Positions 8,340 to 18,032 are shown, counted from the stretch's first letter. The stretch: 64,000 nucleotides of DNA from Sediminibacterium sp. FEMGT703S (GCA_002786355.1 PGCO01000003.1:372001-436000), one strand, 5' to 3'. The notes: generated from the sequence alone by a model not told the origin. A program made the numbers and translations.

Positions 8340-9419
8340 TTATCGATTATCCTGTTGATTTGTCTTGAACTCTTCAAAGAAGGTTTTAATAAAATCAAAA
8401 GACAAAGGCTTTGTGATATAATCAATAACTGCTCTGTAGCTCCGGGCTTTTTCCCTATCTCGATTGTCAATGGAAGAAGATAAAACAATTACATTAGACG
8501 CATTAGAAAATTGGTCATACTCATCTAAAAATTCCCATCCTCCCCTACCAGGAAAATTAATATCTAAAAATATCAAAGTTTGTTTCAAATCTGTTTGCAA
8601 ACGAATTTCGTTTAATGCATCATCTATATCAATATAAACAGCAACAGGCATTTCAGGCAAAAATGCTTGGACAATTTTCTTATTCAATACATTCGTTAAT
8701 ACATCGTCATCAATAAAAATGATTTGTGTGTACTTCACTGGCGTTTTATTCATTTCAAAATATTCATCATGCTGATTAAAAGAAAGCTTATGATTCAGCT
8801 TAAAAATTGATGCATTAATTAATTGTATTGATTTTTTGGCTTCTGCAATTAAATCAATTCGTTCTGCATCAGAAATAAATCGATTATCCATCAAATTAAC
8901 AATTGATTGAATTTTAGCATATTCATGTCGCATTTCATGGGAAGTAATAAAAGACAATTCTTGTAATCGATTTTTAAAGAGCAAACTTTGACTCTCTACT
9001 TTTTTCTTCTCGGTAATATTTTGAGAAATACCAATAAGGTATAAAACAATGCCATCCCGTCTCTCAAAAACTGACAATCGAGTTTGAAAAAACTGATATT
9101 GGTGGTTTTGATCAATACACCTACATTCAATTTCTACATTTTCATTTTCGGTTTCACCTACTTTTTGCATTGCAGTTTGAACTAAGCGCCAATCTTCTGG
9201 ATGAATCAAGGATCTTAAAGAAATACAGTTAATCTCTATCTCTTTTAAATGTTCAAATCCTAACATATTGTCTAAAGCGGGATTCCTCATTACAAACTTC
9301 CGATCTCTCACATCAAATAAAAATACCATGTCAGGCAATTTATTATAAATAGCTTCTAACAATGCAGCCTGACTAACAAATTGCGGAAATAAGCTGACAG
9401 GAGGATTGGTTTGATTCAT
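8340..9419 (-). CDS. PAS-(H-box helices)-receiver protein without ATPase domain, paralog B
   Basis: 359 residues, the shortest of three related proteins. One PAS/PAC region spans about 22-140. It is followed by a helix with SHEMRHEYAKI (H161, second His H165) and a partner helix to about 212. A receiver then starts near 232: DDD 237-239, phosphoacceptor D286, S314, K337. As in paralogs A and C, the sequence goes from the two helices directly to the receiver with no HATPase motifs. It may be a His-Asp phosphotransfer protein comparable in logic to Spo0B, or a regulator that binds other kinases. It stands alone, 71 bp upstream of the LuxR-type gene. Confidence 0.83.
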   Translation of the reverse strand: MNQTNPPVSLFPQFVSQAALLEAIYNKLPDMVFLFDVRDRKFVMRNPALDNMLGFEHLKEIEINCISLRSLIHPEDWRLVQTAMQKVGETENENVEIECRCIDQNHQYQFFQTRLSVFERRDGIVLYLIGISQNITEKKKVESQSLLFKNRLQELSFITSHEMRHEYAKIQSIVNLMDNRFISDAERIDLIAEAKKSIQLINASIFKLNHKLSFNQHDEYFEMNKTPVKYTQIIFIDDDVLTNVLNKKIVQAFLPEMPVAVYIDIDDALNEIRLQTDLKQTLIFLDINFPGRGGWEFLDEYDQFSNASNVIVLSSSIDNRDREKARSYRAVIDYITKPLSFDFIKTFFEEFKTNQQDNR

Positions 9420-9600
9420 TCTTATCTTTTTATTAATAATGTAAAAAACATGCCATTTATTAATGAACTAATAATCAAATAATTAGAGGAGAATTAGCTA
9501 ATATAATGGTACAATTTTGAGACAAAAATTCCCTTTTTGGGATTTAAAACTGTTTTTACCTAAAAAATATCATTAAATTGTTATGCATTAACAAGATCCA

Positions 9601-10965
9601 ATGAAGCCTTTAAAACCACTAAAAATCTTCATATTAGAAGACGACCTCTGGTATGGAACCATGCTTGAGCATTATTTATCACTAAACCCTGATTACCAAG
9701 TTGATCGATTTGATACAGAAAAATCTTTTTTCCAAAAATTACCTGAAAAACCAGATGTAGTAACACTTGATTATTCGTTGGCAGTAGGCGATGCAGATGG
9801 AAGTAAAGTATTGAAAAAAATTAAAGACTTATACCCAGAAACTGCAGTTATTATTATATCCGGACAAGAACAAATTAGCACAGCAGTTGAATTACTGAAA
9901 TCTGGCGCCTTTGATTATATTGTAAAGGATGAGGATACAAAAGATAGACTTTGGAATACACTTCAGCATTTACAAGAAATCAAAGGCTTAAAACAAGAAG
10001 TAGAAGATCTAAAAAATGAACTAAAAAAAACCTATGATTTCTCAAAAGTAATCATAGGTCAAAGTGTAGCCATTCAGAAAGTATATGAACTAATAGAAAA
10101 AGCAACAAAGACCAATATTACCGTTTCTATTACCGGAGAAACGGGTACTGGTAAAGAAATGGTTGCGAAAGCAATTCATTATAATTCAACAAGGCAAAAA
10201 TTCCCGTTTGTTGCAATAAATGTTGCAGCTATCCCTTCTGAATTATTGGAAAGCGAATTATTTGGTTATGAAAAAGGCGCTTTTACTGGGGCGAATAATA
10301 AGCGAATAGGAAAATTTGAGGAGGCCCATAAAGGGACCATTTTTTTAGACGAAATAGGTGAAATGAATCTTCACTTACAAACTAAAATTTTAAGAGTATT
10401 ACAAGAAAGAGAAATCACAAGAGTGGGAGGCAATCAAGTGATACCATTAGATATAAGAATTATTGTAGCTACCAATAAAAATTTATTGAACGGAGTTAAA
10501 AACAAACAATTTCGGGAAGATTTATACTATAGATTATTGGGTCTACCTATAGAGCTCCCCCCCTTAAGAGAAAGAGGGAACGACTTTTTAATTTTGTCAA
10601 AATATTTTATCCAAAGTTTTTGCAGTGAAAATAGAATTGCGATTAAAACACTTTCGCCTGAAGCAATAGAAAAGTTAAAACAGTATAATTTCCCCGGCAA
10701 TATTAGAGAATTAAAATCTATCATTGAATTAGCAATTGTGATGGCCGAAAACCATATTATTCAACCAGAAGATATTAGTATTGATAATATTTCTCAATTA
10801 GGTAATTTGTTAAGTACTGAATTGAGTTTGAAAGAATATGAAAATAAAATAATTCAGCATTTCCTGAATAAATACAATCAAGATGTTATTCTAGTTGCAA
10901 AAAAATTAGGAATTGGGAAATCTACCATATATAGAATGATGCAAAATGGGGAAATAATAAAGTAA
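9601..10965 (+). CDS. Sigma-54-dependent NtrC-type response regulator
   Basis: 454 residues in three domains. The receiver spans about 8-120, with acidic pair LEDD and phosphoacceptor D57. The AAA+ domain spans about 150-385, with Walker A GETGTGKE (179-186), an intact GAFTGA sigma-54 contact loop (226-231) and Walker [10 protein letters not shown] Fis-like helix-turn-helix is at the C-terminus ([17 protein letters not shown]). It should activate sigma-54 promoters after phosphorylation. The hybrid kinase gene starts 5 bp downstream, so the kinase is the obvious cognate partner. The ~180 bp upstream hold no gene; they contain an imperfect inverted repeat AATTCCC/GGGATT near 9525-9545. Confidence 0.95.
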   Translation: MKPLKPLKIFILEDDLWYGTMLEHYLSLNPDYQVDRFDTEKSFFQKLPEKPDVVTLDYSLAVGDADGSKVLKKIKDLYPETAVIIISGQEQISTAVELLKSGAFDYIVKDEDTKDRLWNTLQHLQEIKGLKQEVEDLKNELKKTYDFSKVIIGQSVAIQKVYELIEKATKTNITVSITGETGTGKEMVAKAIHYNSTRQKFPFVAINVAAIPSELLESELFGYEKGAFTGANNKRIGKFEEAHKGTIFLDEIGEMNLHLQTKILRVLQEREITRVGGNQVIPLDIRIIVATNKNLLNGVKNKQFREDLYYRLLGLPIELPPLRERGNDFLILSKYFIQSFCSENRIAIKTLSPEAIEKLKQYNFPGNIRELKSIIELAIVMAENHIIQPEDISIDNISQLGNLLSTELSLKEYENKIIQHFLNKYNQDVILVAKKLGIGKSTIYRMMQNGEIIK

Positions 10966-10970
10966 ATCAA

Positions 10971-13460
10971 ATGCCCATCAAAAGGACCAATCCAGAAGCG
11001 TATTCATTAATTTCCATAGAGCTAGAAATGGAAAAATCGGCAAGATTTGCACTTGAAAAAAAACTACAAGAGAAAGACAACGAGATTGCCTATTTAAAAA
11101 ATATTATAAAAGAAAAGCAACCAAATCCTAAGGATTATTCAAAAGAAATCATATTAGACGCTCTTAATCATTTACCAACTGGAATACTATTTGAAAATGA
11201 AATTGGTCTAGTAATGACACTTAATAATACATTACTCGATTTACTAAAAATTAATATTCCTATTGATCATTTAATTGGTACTGATTTACTAAGCAATCCT
11301 TTTTTTGACCAATCTCAGTTTTTAAACCCTACCGATTTCCACAAAAGAACAAACGAGATTTTAAATAACAAGAAAGAAGTAAGAAATGATATTTTTGAAC
11401 TAATTGATGGCACAATAATAGAAAGGGACTTTTTCCCAATATTTGATGGCGATTTGTACAAAGGACATTTATGGCTTTATAGCAACACAACAAAAATTTA
11501 TAACCTGAGTAAACAAATTGACCATCAAAAAGAAATTTATGAAAAAGTTATAAGCCATCTACCAATAGATATTGCAGTTTTAAACCCTTCGTTTTCAGAT
11601 TTATTTTTAAATCCAAAAGCAATTAAAGACAATGATTTAAGGCAGTGGATAATTGAATGGTTAATTAATAAAAACAACAACAAAGATTTAAATTATGATA
11701 CCATTAAATCTTATAAATCATTATTCAATTATGTAATAACAAAAAAAACCAGTGGACAGATAGAAGAAATGAAGACAGATGAAAATGGGAAAGTGCAATA
11801 TTTGCTGCGCAGTATAAATCCCATTTTAGACGAGTCTGAAAATATTGAAATGCTCATTGGATACAATACAGATATAACCGAGAGAGTAAGAATAGAAAAT
11901 GAATTAAAAAAAGCAAAAAAAATCACAGAAGAATTATCGGTAGCAAAAGATTTATTCTTGGCAAATGTAAGTCATGAAATAAGAACACCAATGAGTGGAA
12001 TTTTGGGTGTAGTTAATTTACTAGCTAAAACAAAGCTTAACCAAAAGCAGCTCAAAATGACTTCAATGATTAATGAAGCAACAACAAATCTATTAACCAT
12101 TGTTAACGATATCTTACACCTTGAAAAAATCAGATCTGGCAAATTAGAGTTAGAAGAAATCCCTTTTTCGCTAGCAGAAAAGATTATAGGGATTGCGGAA
12201 GGTTTTCAATTAAGGGTAAAAGAAAAGAAACTTTATTTAGATTTTGAAAACCAAATGAGTGATAATCCAACAATATTTGGAGATCCATATAGAATAGGTC
12301 AAATTCTTAATAATCTATTAAGCAACGCTATAAAATTTACCGAGAAAGGCGGCATCAAAATTTATTTGAGTACCATAACCGAATCACCAGAACAGATTTG
12401 GTTGAAAATTGAAATAAAAGATACTGGAATTGGTATAGCCCCAGACATGGTTGAACCGCTATTTGAACCATATAAACAAGCAGAATCTGCAACAACAAGA
12501 AAATATGGCGGCACAGGACTAGGGCTCAGCATCTGTAAAAATCTTGTTGAATTTCTTGGAGGAAGAATCGCTGTTGATAGTGAATTAGGCAAAGGATCTA
12601 CATTTAGCTGCATCATTCCATTTAAAAAACAATCTTCTGTTTCGACTACTATTAAAAAGGTTGAAAATTATGAAAAACTAAAAAGATGCAAAGTATTACT
12701 GGCAGAAGATGTTGAAATGAATCAATTTATTGCCAGTTCAATTCTTGAGGAAAGGAATATACAAATTGATATCGCATCAAATGGAAAAGAAGTAATTGAA
12801 ATGGTTCAGCTTAAGACATATGATATTATTTTGATGGACATATCAATGCCTTATATTGACGGAATACAGGCTACTTCAATTATTCGGAGCATGAAAGACC
12901 CAAAAATTAATCGTATTCCAATAATAGCTATTACAGCCAATGCTTTAAATGGAGATGAAAAAAAATACAAAGATGCTGGCATGAATGGATACACCAGCAA
13001 GCCTTTTCAAGAAATACAATTATTGGATGCAATCATCAATGGTTTAAACAAAGAAGCTTTTATCATTGAAAACAATAAAATTGAACATGTTCCAAATAAG
13101 CACCACAAATTATACAACGAAGATTTAATCATGGGAATGGGCAAAAACAATCCAGCATTTATTGAAAAAATGATTGGTCTTTTTTTAAAGACAATGCCTA
13201 CTGATATGGAACTGCTAGACAATTCAGCTAGTAAACAAGACTGGAAAATGGTCGAAAAAACAGCTCATAGAATAAAATCTGCAATTAGAGGAATGGGAAT
13301 TGAAAAAGCTGTCAAACCAATCAAATTGATTGAAGAAATGGCACAATCAGAACCGAACAATATTGATCTATTGAATCAAATAAAATTATTGAATGGCATA
13401 ATAATGATGGTTATTGAACAAATCAATACTGATTACCCCCATTTAAAAGTCCCAAATTAA
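10971..13460 (+). CDS. Hybrid sensor histidine kinase with receiver and Hpt domains
   Basis: 829 residues. The N-terminal coiled coil covers about 15-50. PAS-like regions cover about 60-180 and 185-305. The HisKA helix has SHEIRTPMSGI (H335). HATPase motifs are present: NLLSNAIKFT, DTGIGI, GGTGLGLSI. The receiver spans about 573-690 (phosphoacceptor D623). A C-terminal Hpt domain has AHRIKSAIRGMG (H766). There is no membrane segment, so it is a cytoplasmic kinase. It carries every module of a His-Asp-His-Asp relay and is the only intact kinase in the 5-17 kb island. It could phosphorylate the NtrC-type protein encoded 5 bp upstream and possibly the receivers of the three ATPase-less proteins. 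Confidence 0.95.
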   Translation: MPIKRTNPEAYSLISIELEMEKSARFALEKKLQEKDNEIAYLKNIIKEKQPNPKDYSKEIILDALNHLPTGILFENEIGLVMTLNNTLLDLLKINIPIDHLIGTDLLSNPFFDQSQFLNPTDFHKRTNEILNNKKEVRNDIFELIDGTIIERDFFPIFDGDLYKGHLWLYSNTTKIYNLSKQIDHQKEIYEKVISHLPIDIAVLNPSFSDLFLNPKAIKDNDLRQWIIEWLINKNNNKDLNYDTIKSYKSLFNYVITKKTSGQIEEMKTDENGKVQYLLRSINPILDESENIEMLIGYNTDITERVRIENELKKAKKITEELSVAKDLFLANVSHEIRTPMSGILGVVNLLAKTKLNQKQLKMTSMINEATTNLLTIVNDILHLEKIRSGKLELEEIPFSLAEKIIGIAEGFQLRVKEKKLYLDFENQMSDNPTIFGDPYRIGQILNNLLSNAIKFTEKGGIKIYLSTITESPEQIWLKIEIKDTGIGIAPDMVEPLFEPYKQAESATTRKYGGTGLGLSICKNLVEFLGGRIAVDSELGKGSTFSCIIPFKKQSSVSTTIKKVENYEKLKRCKVLLAEDVEMNQFIASSILEERNIQIDIASNGKEVIEMVQLKTYDIILMDISMPYIDGIQATSIIRSMKDPKINRIPIIAITANALNGDEKKYKDAGMNGYTSKPFQEIQLLDAIINGLNKEAFIIENNKIEHVPNKHHKLYNEDLIMGMGKNNPAFIEKMIGLFLKTMPTDMELLDNSASKQDWKMVEKTAHRIKSAIRGMGIEKAVKPIKLIEEMAQSEPNNIDLLNQIKLLNGIIMMVIEQINTDYPHLKVPN

Positions 13461-13595
13461 TAAGGCATTCCCATTATTGGAATACAAGCGAACCAATTAT
13501 TTTTATAACTTATTGAAAATCAATGCCATATTTTATAAAATGGCAACGGCATGAATTTAGCAACATTTAAAATGATTAAAGCTAAATAATTCCAA

Positions 13596-14195
13596 ATGAC
13601 AAGCGTATATCCAACTACCATCCTACAAAAAAATCGAAACAAAGATGTTCCTGTATTTGCCTATATGGGAGACTTTAATATAAACGTATATGGCTTAGAT
13701 ACCATTTTATGGGCATTTGCCGATTACAAAAATAAATACCTTGAAGCTGGAAGTTTATGGTTAATTGGAGAAGGAAAAGATAAAAATGAATTAGTAGCAT
13801 TAACTAAAGAATTAAACATTGAAGAATATGTTCATTTTAAAAAGCTTCCTGAAGGAAAAGACAAAATACATATTCTCAACCAAATAGATTTATTTCTAAG
13901 ACCATCGAGATCTGAATTTTTCCCAACAACAATCATCGAAGCTGCTGCTGCTTCCGTTCCTTCAATTGTAGCTGCTGAAAACATGCTTAGCGAACATATA
14001 AAAGTATATAATGCTGGATTTGTGATGGAAGAAAATAATTACAAGTATTTAGCCAAACTACTTTTAAAAACACTGAACGAAATCAAGTACAATCAATGGT
14101 CTTCTAAACGCAGAAATTCGTTTAGAATGGCCATTGAAAAATTTCAATGGAACAAGATATTAAAATTGCATGTGAATTTATTTGAAGCGCAATAA
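13596..14195 (+). CDS. Half-length glycosyltransferase (GT-B C-terminal domain only)
   Basis: 199 residues that match only the C-terminal, donor-binding half of a GT4-like enzyme. It has GDFNINVYGLDTILWAF, LWLIGEGKDKNELVAL, a terminal FFPTTIIEAAAASVPSIV (the E-x7-E-like nucleotide-sugar site) and a closing W-containing helix. It resembles the C-terminal half of the full-length enzyme at 16905-18032. Stops in the 135 bp upstream rule out an intact N-terminal domain in this frame. It may be a decayed gene or a stand-alone domain. The next gene begins 5 bp later and is also a C-terminal half. Confidence 0.7.
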   Translation: MTSVYPTTILQKNRNKDVPVFAYMGDFNINVYGLDTILWAFADYKNKYLEAGSLWLIGEGKDKNELVALTKELNIEEYVHFKKLPEGKDKIHILNQIDLFLRPSRSEFFPTTIIEAAAASVPSIVAAENMLSEHIKVYNAGFVMEENNYKYLAKLLLKTLNEIKYNQWSSKRRNSFRMAIEKFQWNKILKLHVNLFEAQ

Positions 14196-14200
14196 ATATA

Positions 14201-14776
14201 ATGATATCAGCAAATATTTTGAAAGAAATTCAAGATCGATGTATATATGAAATGATACAAGCTAGAGATCATTTACAATACCCTTTTTTATATGGGAAAT
14301 ACGCATTAATAAATACCAATCCTGAACCCGAAAATGATATTCATATTGTTTTTGACTGCGTTAAAAAATTAAATGAATTCCCCTTAGTAGCCATTGGAAA
14401 ATGGGACGCTAACCCATATGCAAAAGCATTGTATAAAAAATATGCAGACTGCAATTTAATCCAAATGATCAACTCAAATATAGAATGGAGAACATATAAT
14501 ATGTTTAGAAGCAACTGCTTCATTTACATTGATGCCAATCATAAAAAAAATGATTCAATCAAATTACTAGAGGCAATGTATATGCAATTGCCGATTATAA
14601 CCTATGCCGATTACAATAACCTAAAACTGACTAATCAACAAGGCTGGTATTACACCAACGGCATTGATTTGAAAATAATATTGAAATCCCTACACCAAAC
14701 AAATACGGCACAAAATGGTCTTTTAATGAAACAGTTATTTAGTTGCCAACAGGAGAAGCTTGATCTAATTCACTGA
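14201..14776 (+). CDS. Half-length glycosyltransferase (C-terminal domain, DUF1972-partner type)
   Basis: 191 residues. The middle resembles the C-terminal half of GT4 enzymes that carry an N-terminal DUF1972 domain: a FPLVAIGKWDANPYAK strand-loop, an MFRSNCFIYIDANHKKND segment where active members have a glycine-rich loop, and LLEAMYMQLPIITY. The N-terminal acceptor domain is missing. Its 3' end overlaps by 38 bp the end of the convergent PAS-receiver gene. The two tandem halves are not one frameshifted gene, because both correspond to the same half of the fold. Activity is doubtful. Confidence 0.6.
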   Translation: MISANILKEIQDRCIYEMIQARDHLQYPFLYGKYALINTNPEPENDIHIVFDCVKKLNEFPLVAIGKWDANPYAKALYKKYADCNLIQMINSNIEWRTYNMFRSNCFIYIDANHKKNDSIKLLEAMYMQLPIITYADYNNLKLTNQQGWYYTNGIDLKIILKSLHQTNTAQNGLLMKQLFSCQQEKLDLIH

Positions 14777-16595
14777 GTGCCTCAAACTGAGGCACAGTTA
14801 GTGGCTTGGTTATAAAGTGGGTAACATTAGAATACTTCTTAGACTTTTCATAATCATTGTGATCTATTGAAGAAGTTAAGATGATAATTGGCCAGGGCTG
14901 ATTCATTTTTTCATATTCATCTAAAAAGTCCCACCCATTTCTACCCATAAAATTCAAGTCTAGGAATATTTTCCTTTTTAATGTAGGGTTTGCCTTTAAA
15001 TAATCAATTGATTCTTCAATATTATCAAAAACCGTTACATTCATATTGGGTAGTACTTTCCGGATGATGACTGTATTTAATTTATTGATCATATAGTCAT
15101 CATCCACCAACATTATTTCTTCAATTGCTTGATTCAACAAAAATTTATTAAGTGCAATATTGGTAGTTGATGCAATACTTACTTCATCAAATATTTTAAG
15201 AATTGCTTGATTCATCGTATTTGCTGATGACTCAATATCTAAAAGAATTTGCTGTAACCCTTCCAGCGTATTTTGTTGAAACTTAGCCGTTTGAAGTATT
15301 TGAAGAATTTTAGAAAACTCATGACGAAGTTCAAAAGAAGCGATATCCGAGATTTGCTTTAGATGTGACATTTGTTCTTCAACATCTTTCTCAGTCATCT
15401 TCTTTTTAGTGATATCATTTTGTATGGTTAAATATCCAATCACGTTGCCTTGTTTATCAAACAAGGTTTCCATTTTCAAATCCAACCATATTTTATTTCC
15501 ATTTTTGGCGTAGAAGATAATTTCTGTGCGCAAACTTTTGCCTTGATTAATTGCTTTATTCAGTTTGTCTAAAACCTCAGTGGAAGTATCAGCACCTGAT
15601 AAAAAAGATTGTGGATTCTTTCCATTCACTTCACGCAACGGGTATCCTGTAAGCTTCACAAAGCTATCATTCACCCAAGTAATTCTGTAAGCTGGATCGC
15701 ATAAAACAATAACAACATTAATCCTTTGAGCGATTTTTGTAAATTTTGCAAATTCTACTTTAGATATCTCTAGCATTTCATTTTGCCTATTCAGTTGCAA
15801 TTGCAACTCTTTAACACTCGTAATATCCTGCAATGTTCCAGTATAACCAACAAAATCTCCTAAACTAGTAAACATTGGATCTGCTTGCATTTCAACCCAC
15901 TTAAAATGGCCATCGTATTGCCTATACCTAAATTGAATAGTATATGGCAATTTAGATGAGATTGCAGTTTGTTGAGCCTGCTTTACATTGTATTTATCTT
16001 CGGTATAAATTGCTTCCATCCAGCCATCACCAAGTTCAGTATCTAATGACACTCCCCTAAATTTTAGCCATGATTTATTTACAAAATTTAAATGATGCTG
16101 ATGATCACTCATCCAAACCATTTCTTTCATAAAATCAGCAATGTCTCTAAACCATTCTCTGTTTTGACCAGACAACCCACCTGATGGAGTTGATGACCCA
16201 GACGCACTGGAATTTACTGAAACAGTGGTAGATAATTTTCCTAAAAACAAAAATGCCAATGGATGAGACCTTCTATCATTGATAATACTAAACTCAAATT
16301 GAATGAACGAACCAGACACACCAACACTAGGGTTCTTTAGTTTTAATAGAACAGGGGTACTAGACCTAGTCTGTAATGTTTGGTGTATGGTAGTTTTAAT
16401 TATTCCTGCATCAGCTGAGTTAAATAGCGCATCAATATTTACCCCTTGTACTGATTCGCCCAAAATCTGGTAAAGTTGTTGAAATGCTTCGTTGCAAAAA
16501 GTGATATTACCTTCTAAATCTGTTGTTAAAACAAAATGATTGTTTGACGATATTTGATCTAATAGATTTTTATCTACACTATATGGATATTGCAT
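14739..16595 (-). CDS. PAS-PAS-PAS-(H-box-like helices)-receiver protein, paralog C, phosphoacceptor His replaced by Phe
   Basis: 618 residues, closely similar to paralog A along its whole length. PAS regions lie at about 15-120, 145-262 and 285-395, with a Ser/Gly-rich linker near 125-145. The H-box helix reads SFELRHEFSKI: the usual phosphoacceptor His is F421 (TTT codon), while the second His (H425) stays. The receiver is intact: DDD 498-500, D546, T574, K597. No HATPase motifs are present. This paralog can probably accept phosphate on its receiver but not on the usual His. It could be a phosphate sink or have lost the relay step. Confidence 0.83.
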   Translation of the reverse strand: MQYPYSVDKNLLDQISSNNHFVLTTDLEGNITFCNEAFQQLYQILGESVQGVNIDALFNSADAGIIKTTIHQTLQTRSSTPVLLKLKNPSVGVSGSFIQFEFSIINDRRSHPLAFLFLGKLSTTVSVNSSASGSSTPSGGLSGQNREWFRDIADFMKEMVWMSDHQHHLNFVNKSWLKFRGVSLDTELGDGWMEAIYTEDKYNVKQAQQTAISSKLPYTIQFRYRQYDGHFKWVEMQADPMFTSLGDFVGYTGTLQDITSVKELQLQLNRQNEMLEISKVEFAKFTKIAQRINVVIVLCDPAYRITWVNDSFVKLTGYPLREVNGKNPQSFLSGADTSTEVLDKLNKAINQGKSLRTEIIFYAKNGNKIWLDLKMETLFDKQGNVIGYLTIQNDITKKKMTEKDVEEQMSHLKQISDIASFELRHEFSKILQILQTAKFQQNTLEGLQQILLDIESSANTMNQAILKIFDEVSIASTTNIALNKFLLNQAIEEIMLVDDDYMINKLNTVIIRKVLPNMNVTVFDNIEESIDYLKANPTLKRKIFLDLNFMGRNGWDFLDEYEKMNQPWPIIILTSSIDHNDYEKSKKYSNVTHFITKPLTVPQFEALSELDQASPVGN

Positions 16596-16628
16596 ATTTC
16601 AAGCTACTCTTTATACGATAAATAATAA

Positions 16629-16835
16629 TCAACCAAATTGTTTAAATGTTCCCAACCAAGTTTTAATGTAATTATACAACCATAATATCAGGTAAGCATA
16701 AATGACTAATTTTAAAATAAACCATTTGATATTATGAATAGAAAATATTCTTCCCATCCAATAAAGAAATTGACCAGAAAGTAGCAAGAAGTAAGCTGCA
16801 AATATTGATTTTGAAGTTAACTCTTTCCACTTCAT
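16629..16835 (-). CDS. Small two-helix membrane protein, unknown function
   Basis: 68 residues with a basic N-terminus (MKWKELTSK) and two hydrophobic helices at about 11-30 and 36-58, rich in Phe, Tyr and Trp. No family recognised. It lies just upstream of paralog C on the same strand (33 bp gap), so it could be its membrane partner. A chance ORF is possible, but the hydrophobic pattern and clean start favour a real gene. Confidence 0.5.
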   Translation of the reverse strand: MKWKELTSKSIFAAYFLLLSGQFLYWMGRIFSIHNIKWFILKLVIYAYLILWLYNYIKTWLGTFKQFG

Positions 16836-16904
16836 ACTTAAATGTTTAAATAAAATGAATATACTGTATTTTCATTCTGAATAATTTAAAATGCTGAATT
16901 TCTT

Positions 16905-18032
16905 ATGGAAATAATTCATCTCTTATTTACTAGAAATACTAAGGCAAAAATGAGTCCGTTGGTTGATATAATCCATCAATTGGCAACGGAACAAGTAAAA
17001 ATAGGGTACGATGTAACTGTTTGGCATATTGGTTCAAAACCATTAGATTTATTTAACAACAAAGCATATAAAACAAAAAATTTCAGCACGAATTTGTTTG
17101 TGTGGAATACTGTGCAAAAAATGCTTAAACATATTGATGGACTGAACAAGCAAACAATAGTTCATGTTCATGGTGGCATTATTCCGATTTATTATCCAAT
17201 CCTATTTCACTTAAATAGCAATGGAATTCCTTTTATTCTTTCACCGCATGGAAGGTTTAATTCCTATGCATTAGAACAGGGCAGTTATTTAAAAAGAAAA
17301 CATTTTGGCAATTTTGATACTAACATCATTCAATGGGCAACAGCAATCCATTTTAGAAGTGAGTATGAGCGAAATGAATTAATGCGATATTGCCAATTCG
17401 ACTTACAAAAATCGTATATCATCCCTATTGGTTTAATTAACAACAATATAGACATCGCTCCTAAAATCATGAAACATGATGAAATCATTTATTGCTTTTA
17501 TGGCGAATTAAATATTGCAGAAATGGGACTAGATATTTTGTTATCAGGATTTGCCAAGTTTAAAAAACAACAGGCAAACAATGCCATTTTATGGATAATG
17601 GGTAACGGAAAAGATAGGAATGCAATTTTAAAATTGATTAAAAAATTGGGCCTTCATAAATATGTGTTCCTAAAACCAGCTGTTTTTGGCGCTTTGAAAT
17701 TTGAACAATTGAGTAAAATTGATATCATGGTTAGGTGTTCAAGATTAGACTACGCTCCTAGTGTTGTATTAGAATCCGCTGCTATGTCAATCCCTTCGAT
17801 TGTTTCTGAGAATACTTATCTAGTTGATCTTATTAAAAATGCAAATGCAGGATACACGCTAACAAAAAATACATCTGACGAACTCATGCAAGTGTTTACT
17901 GAAAGCATGAAAGAAATTGAAACAGTTCATTGGAATAGAAAAAAGCTGAATGCACACCAAATGGTCATAAGTGCTTGCTCATGGAATAAAATTGCCAGAG
18001 AGCAGCTAGAAGTATATAAAGGATTGATTTAA
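16905..18032 (+). CDS. Glycosyltransferase family 4, full length
   Basis: 375 residues with both GT-B halves. The N-terminal domain has HVHGGIIPIYYP and an SPHGRFNSYALEQG segment (acceptor side), and a W-rich linker. The C-terminal domain has CFYGELNIAEMGLDILLSGF, LWIMGNGKDR and APSVVLESAAMSIPSIVSE (the ExxAxxxPSI donor-binding block). It likely transfers a sugar to a surface polysaccharide or glycolipid on the inner face of the membrane. The C-terminal half resembles the half-length gene at 13596-14195, so these are probably duplicates from one cluster. It converges with the LuxE-like gene with a 4-bp overlap of ends. Confidence 0.85.
   Translation: MEIIHLLFTRNTKAKMSPLVDIIHQLATEQVKIGYDVTVWHIGSKPLDLFNNKAYKTKNFSTNLFVWNTVQKMLKHIDGLNKQTIVHVHGGIIPIYYPILFHLNSNGIPFILSPHGRFNSYALEQGSYLKRKHFGNFDTNIIQWATAIHFRSEYERNELMRYCQFDLQKSYIIPIGLINNNIDIAPKIMKHDEIIYCFYGELNIAEMGLDILLSGFAKFKKQQANNAILWIMGNGKDRNAILKLIKKLGLHKYVFLKPAVFGALKFEQLSKIDIMVRCSRLDYAPSVVLESAAMSIPSIVSENTYLVDLIKNANAGYTLTKNTSDELMQVFTESMKEIETVHWNRKKLNAHQMVISACSWNKIAREQLEVYKGLI

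Noticed and set aside
9523-9545. AATTCCC/GGGATT imperfect inverted repeat as a terminator or sigma-54 site
   Set aside because: The arms are short and imperfect, there is no U-run, and no -24 GG/-12 GC pair with correct spacing is seen.
13596-14776. One glycosyltransferase split by a frameshift
   Set aside because: Both pieces correspond to the C-terminal donor-binding half and to different subfamilies, so they cannot be two parts of one gene.
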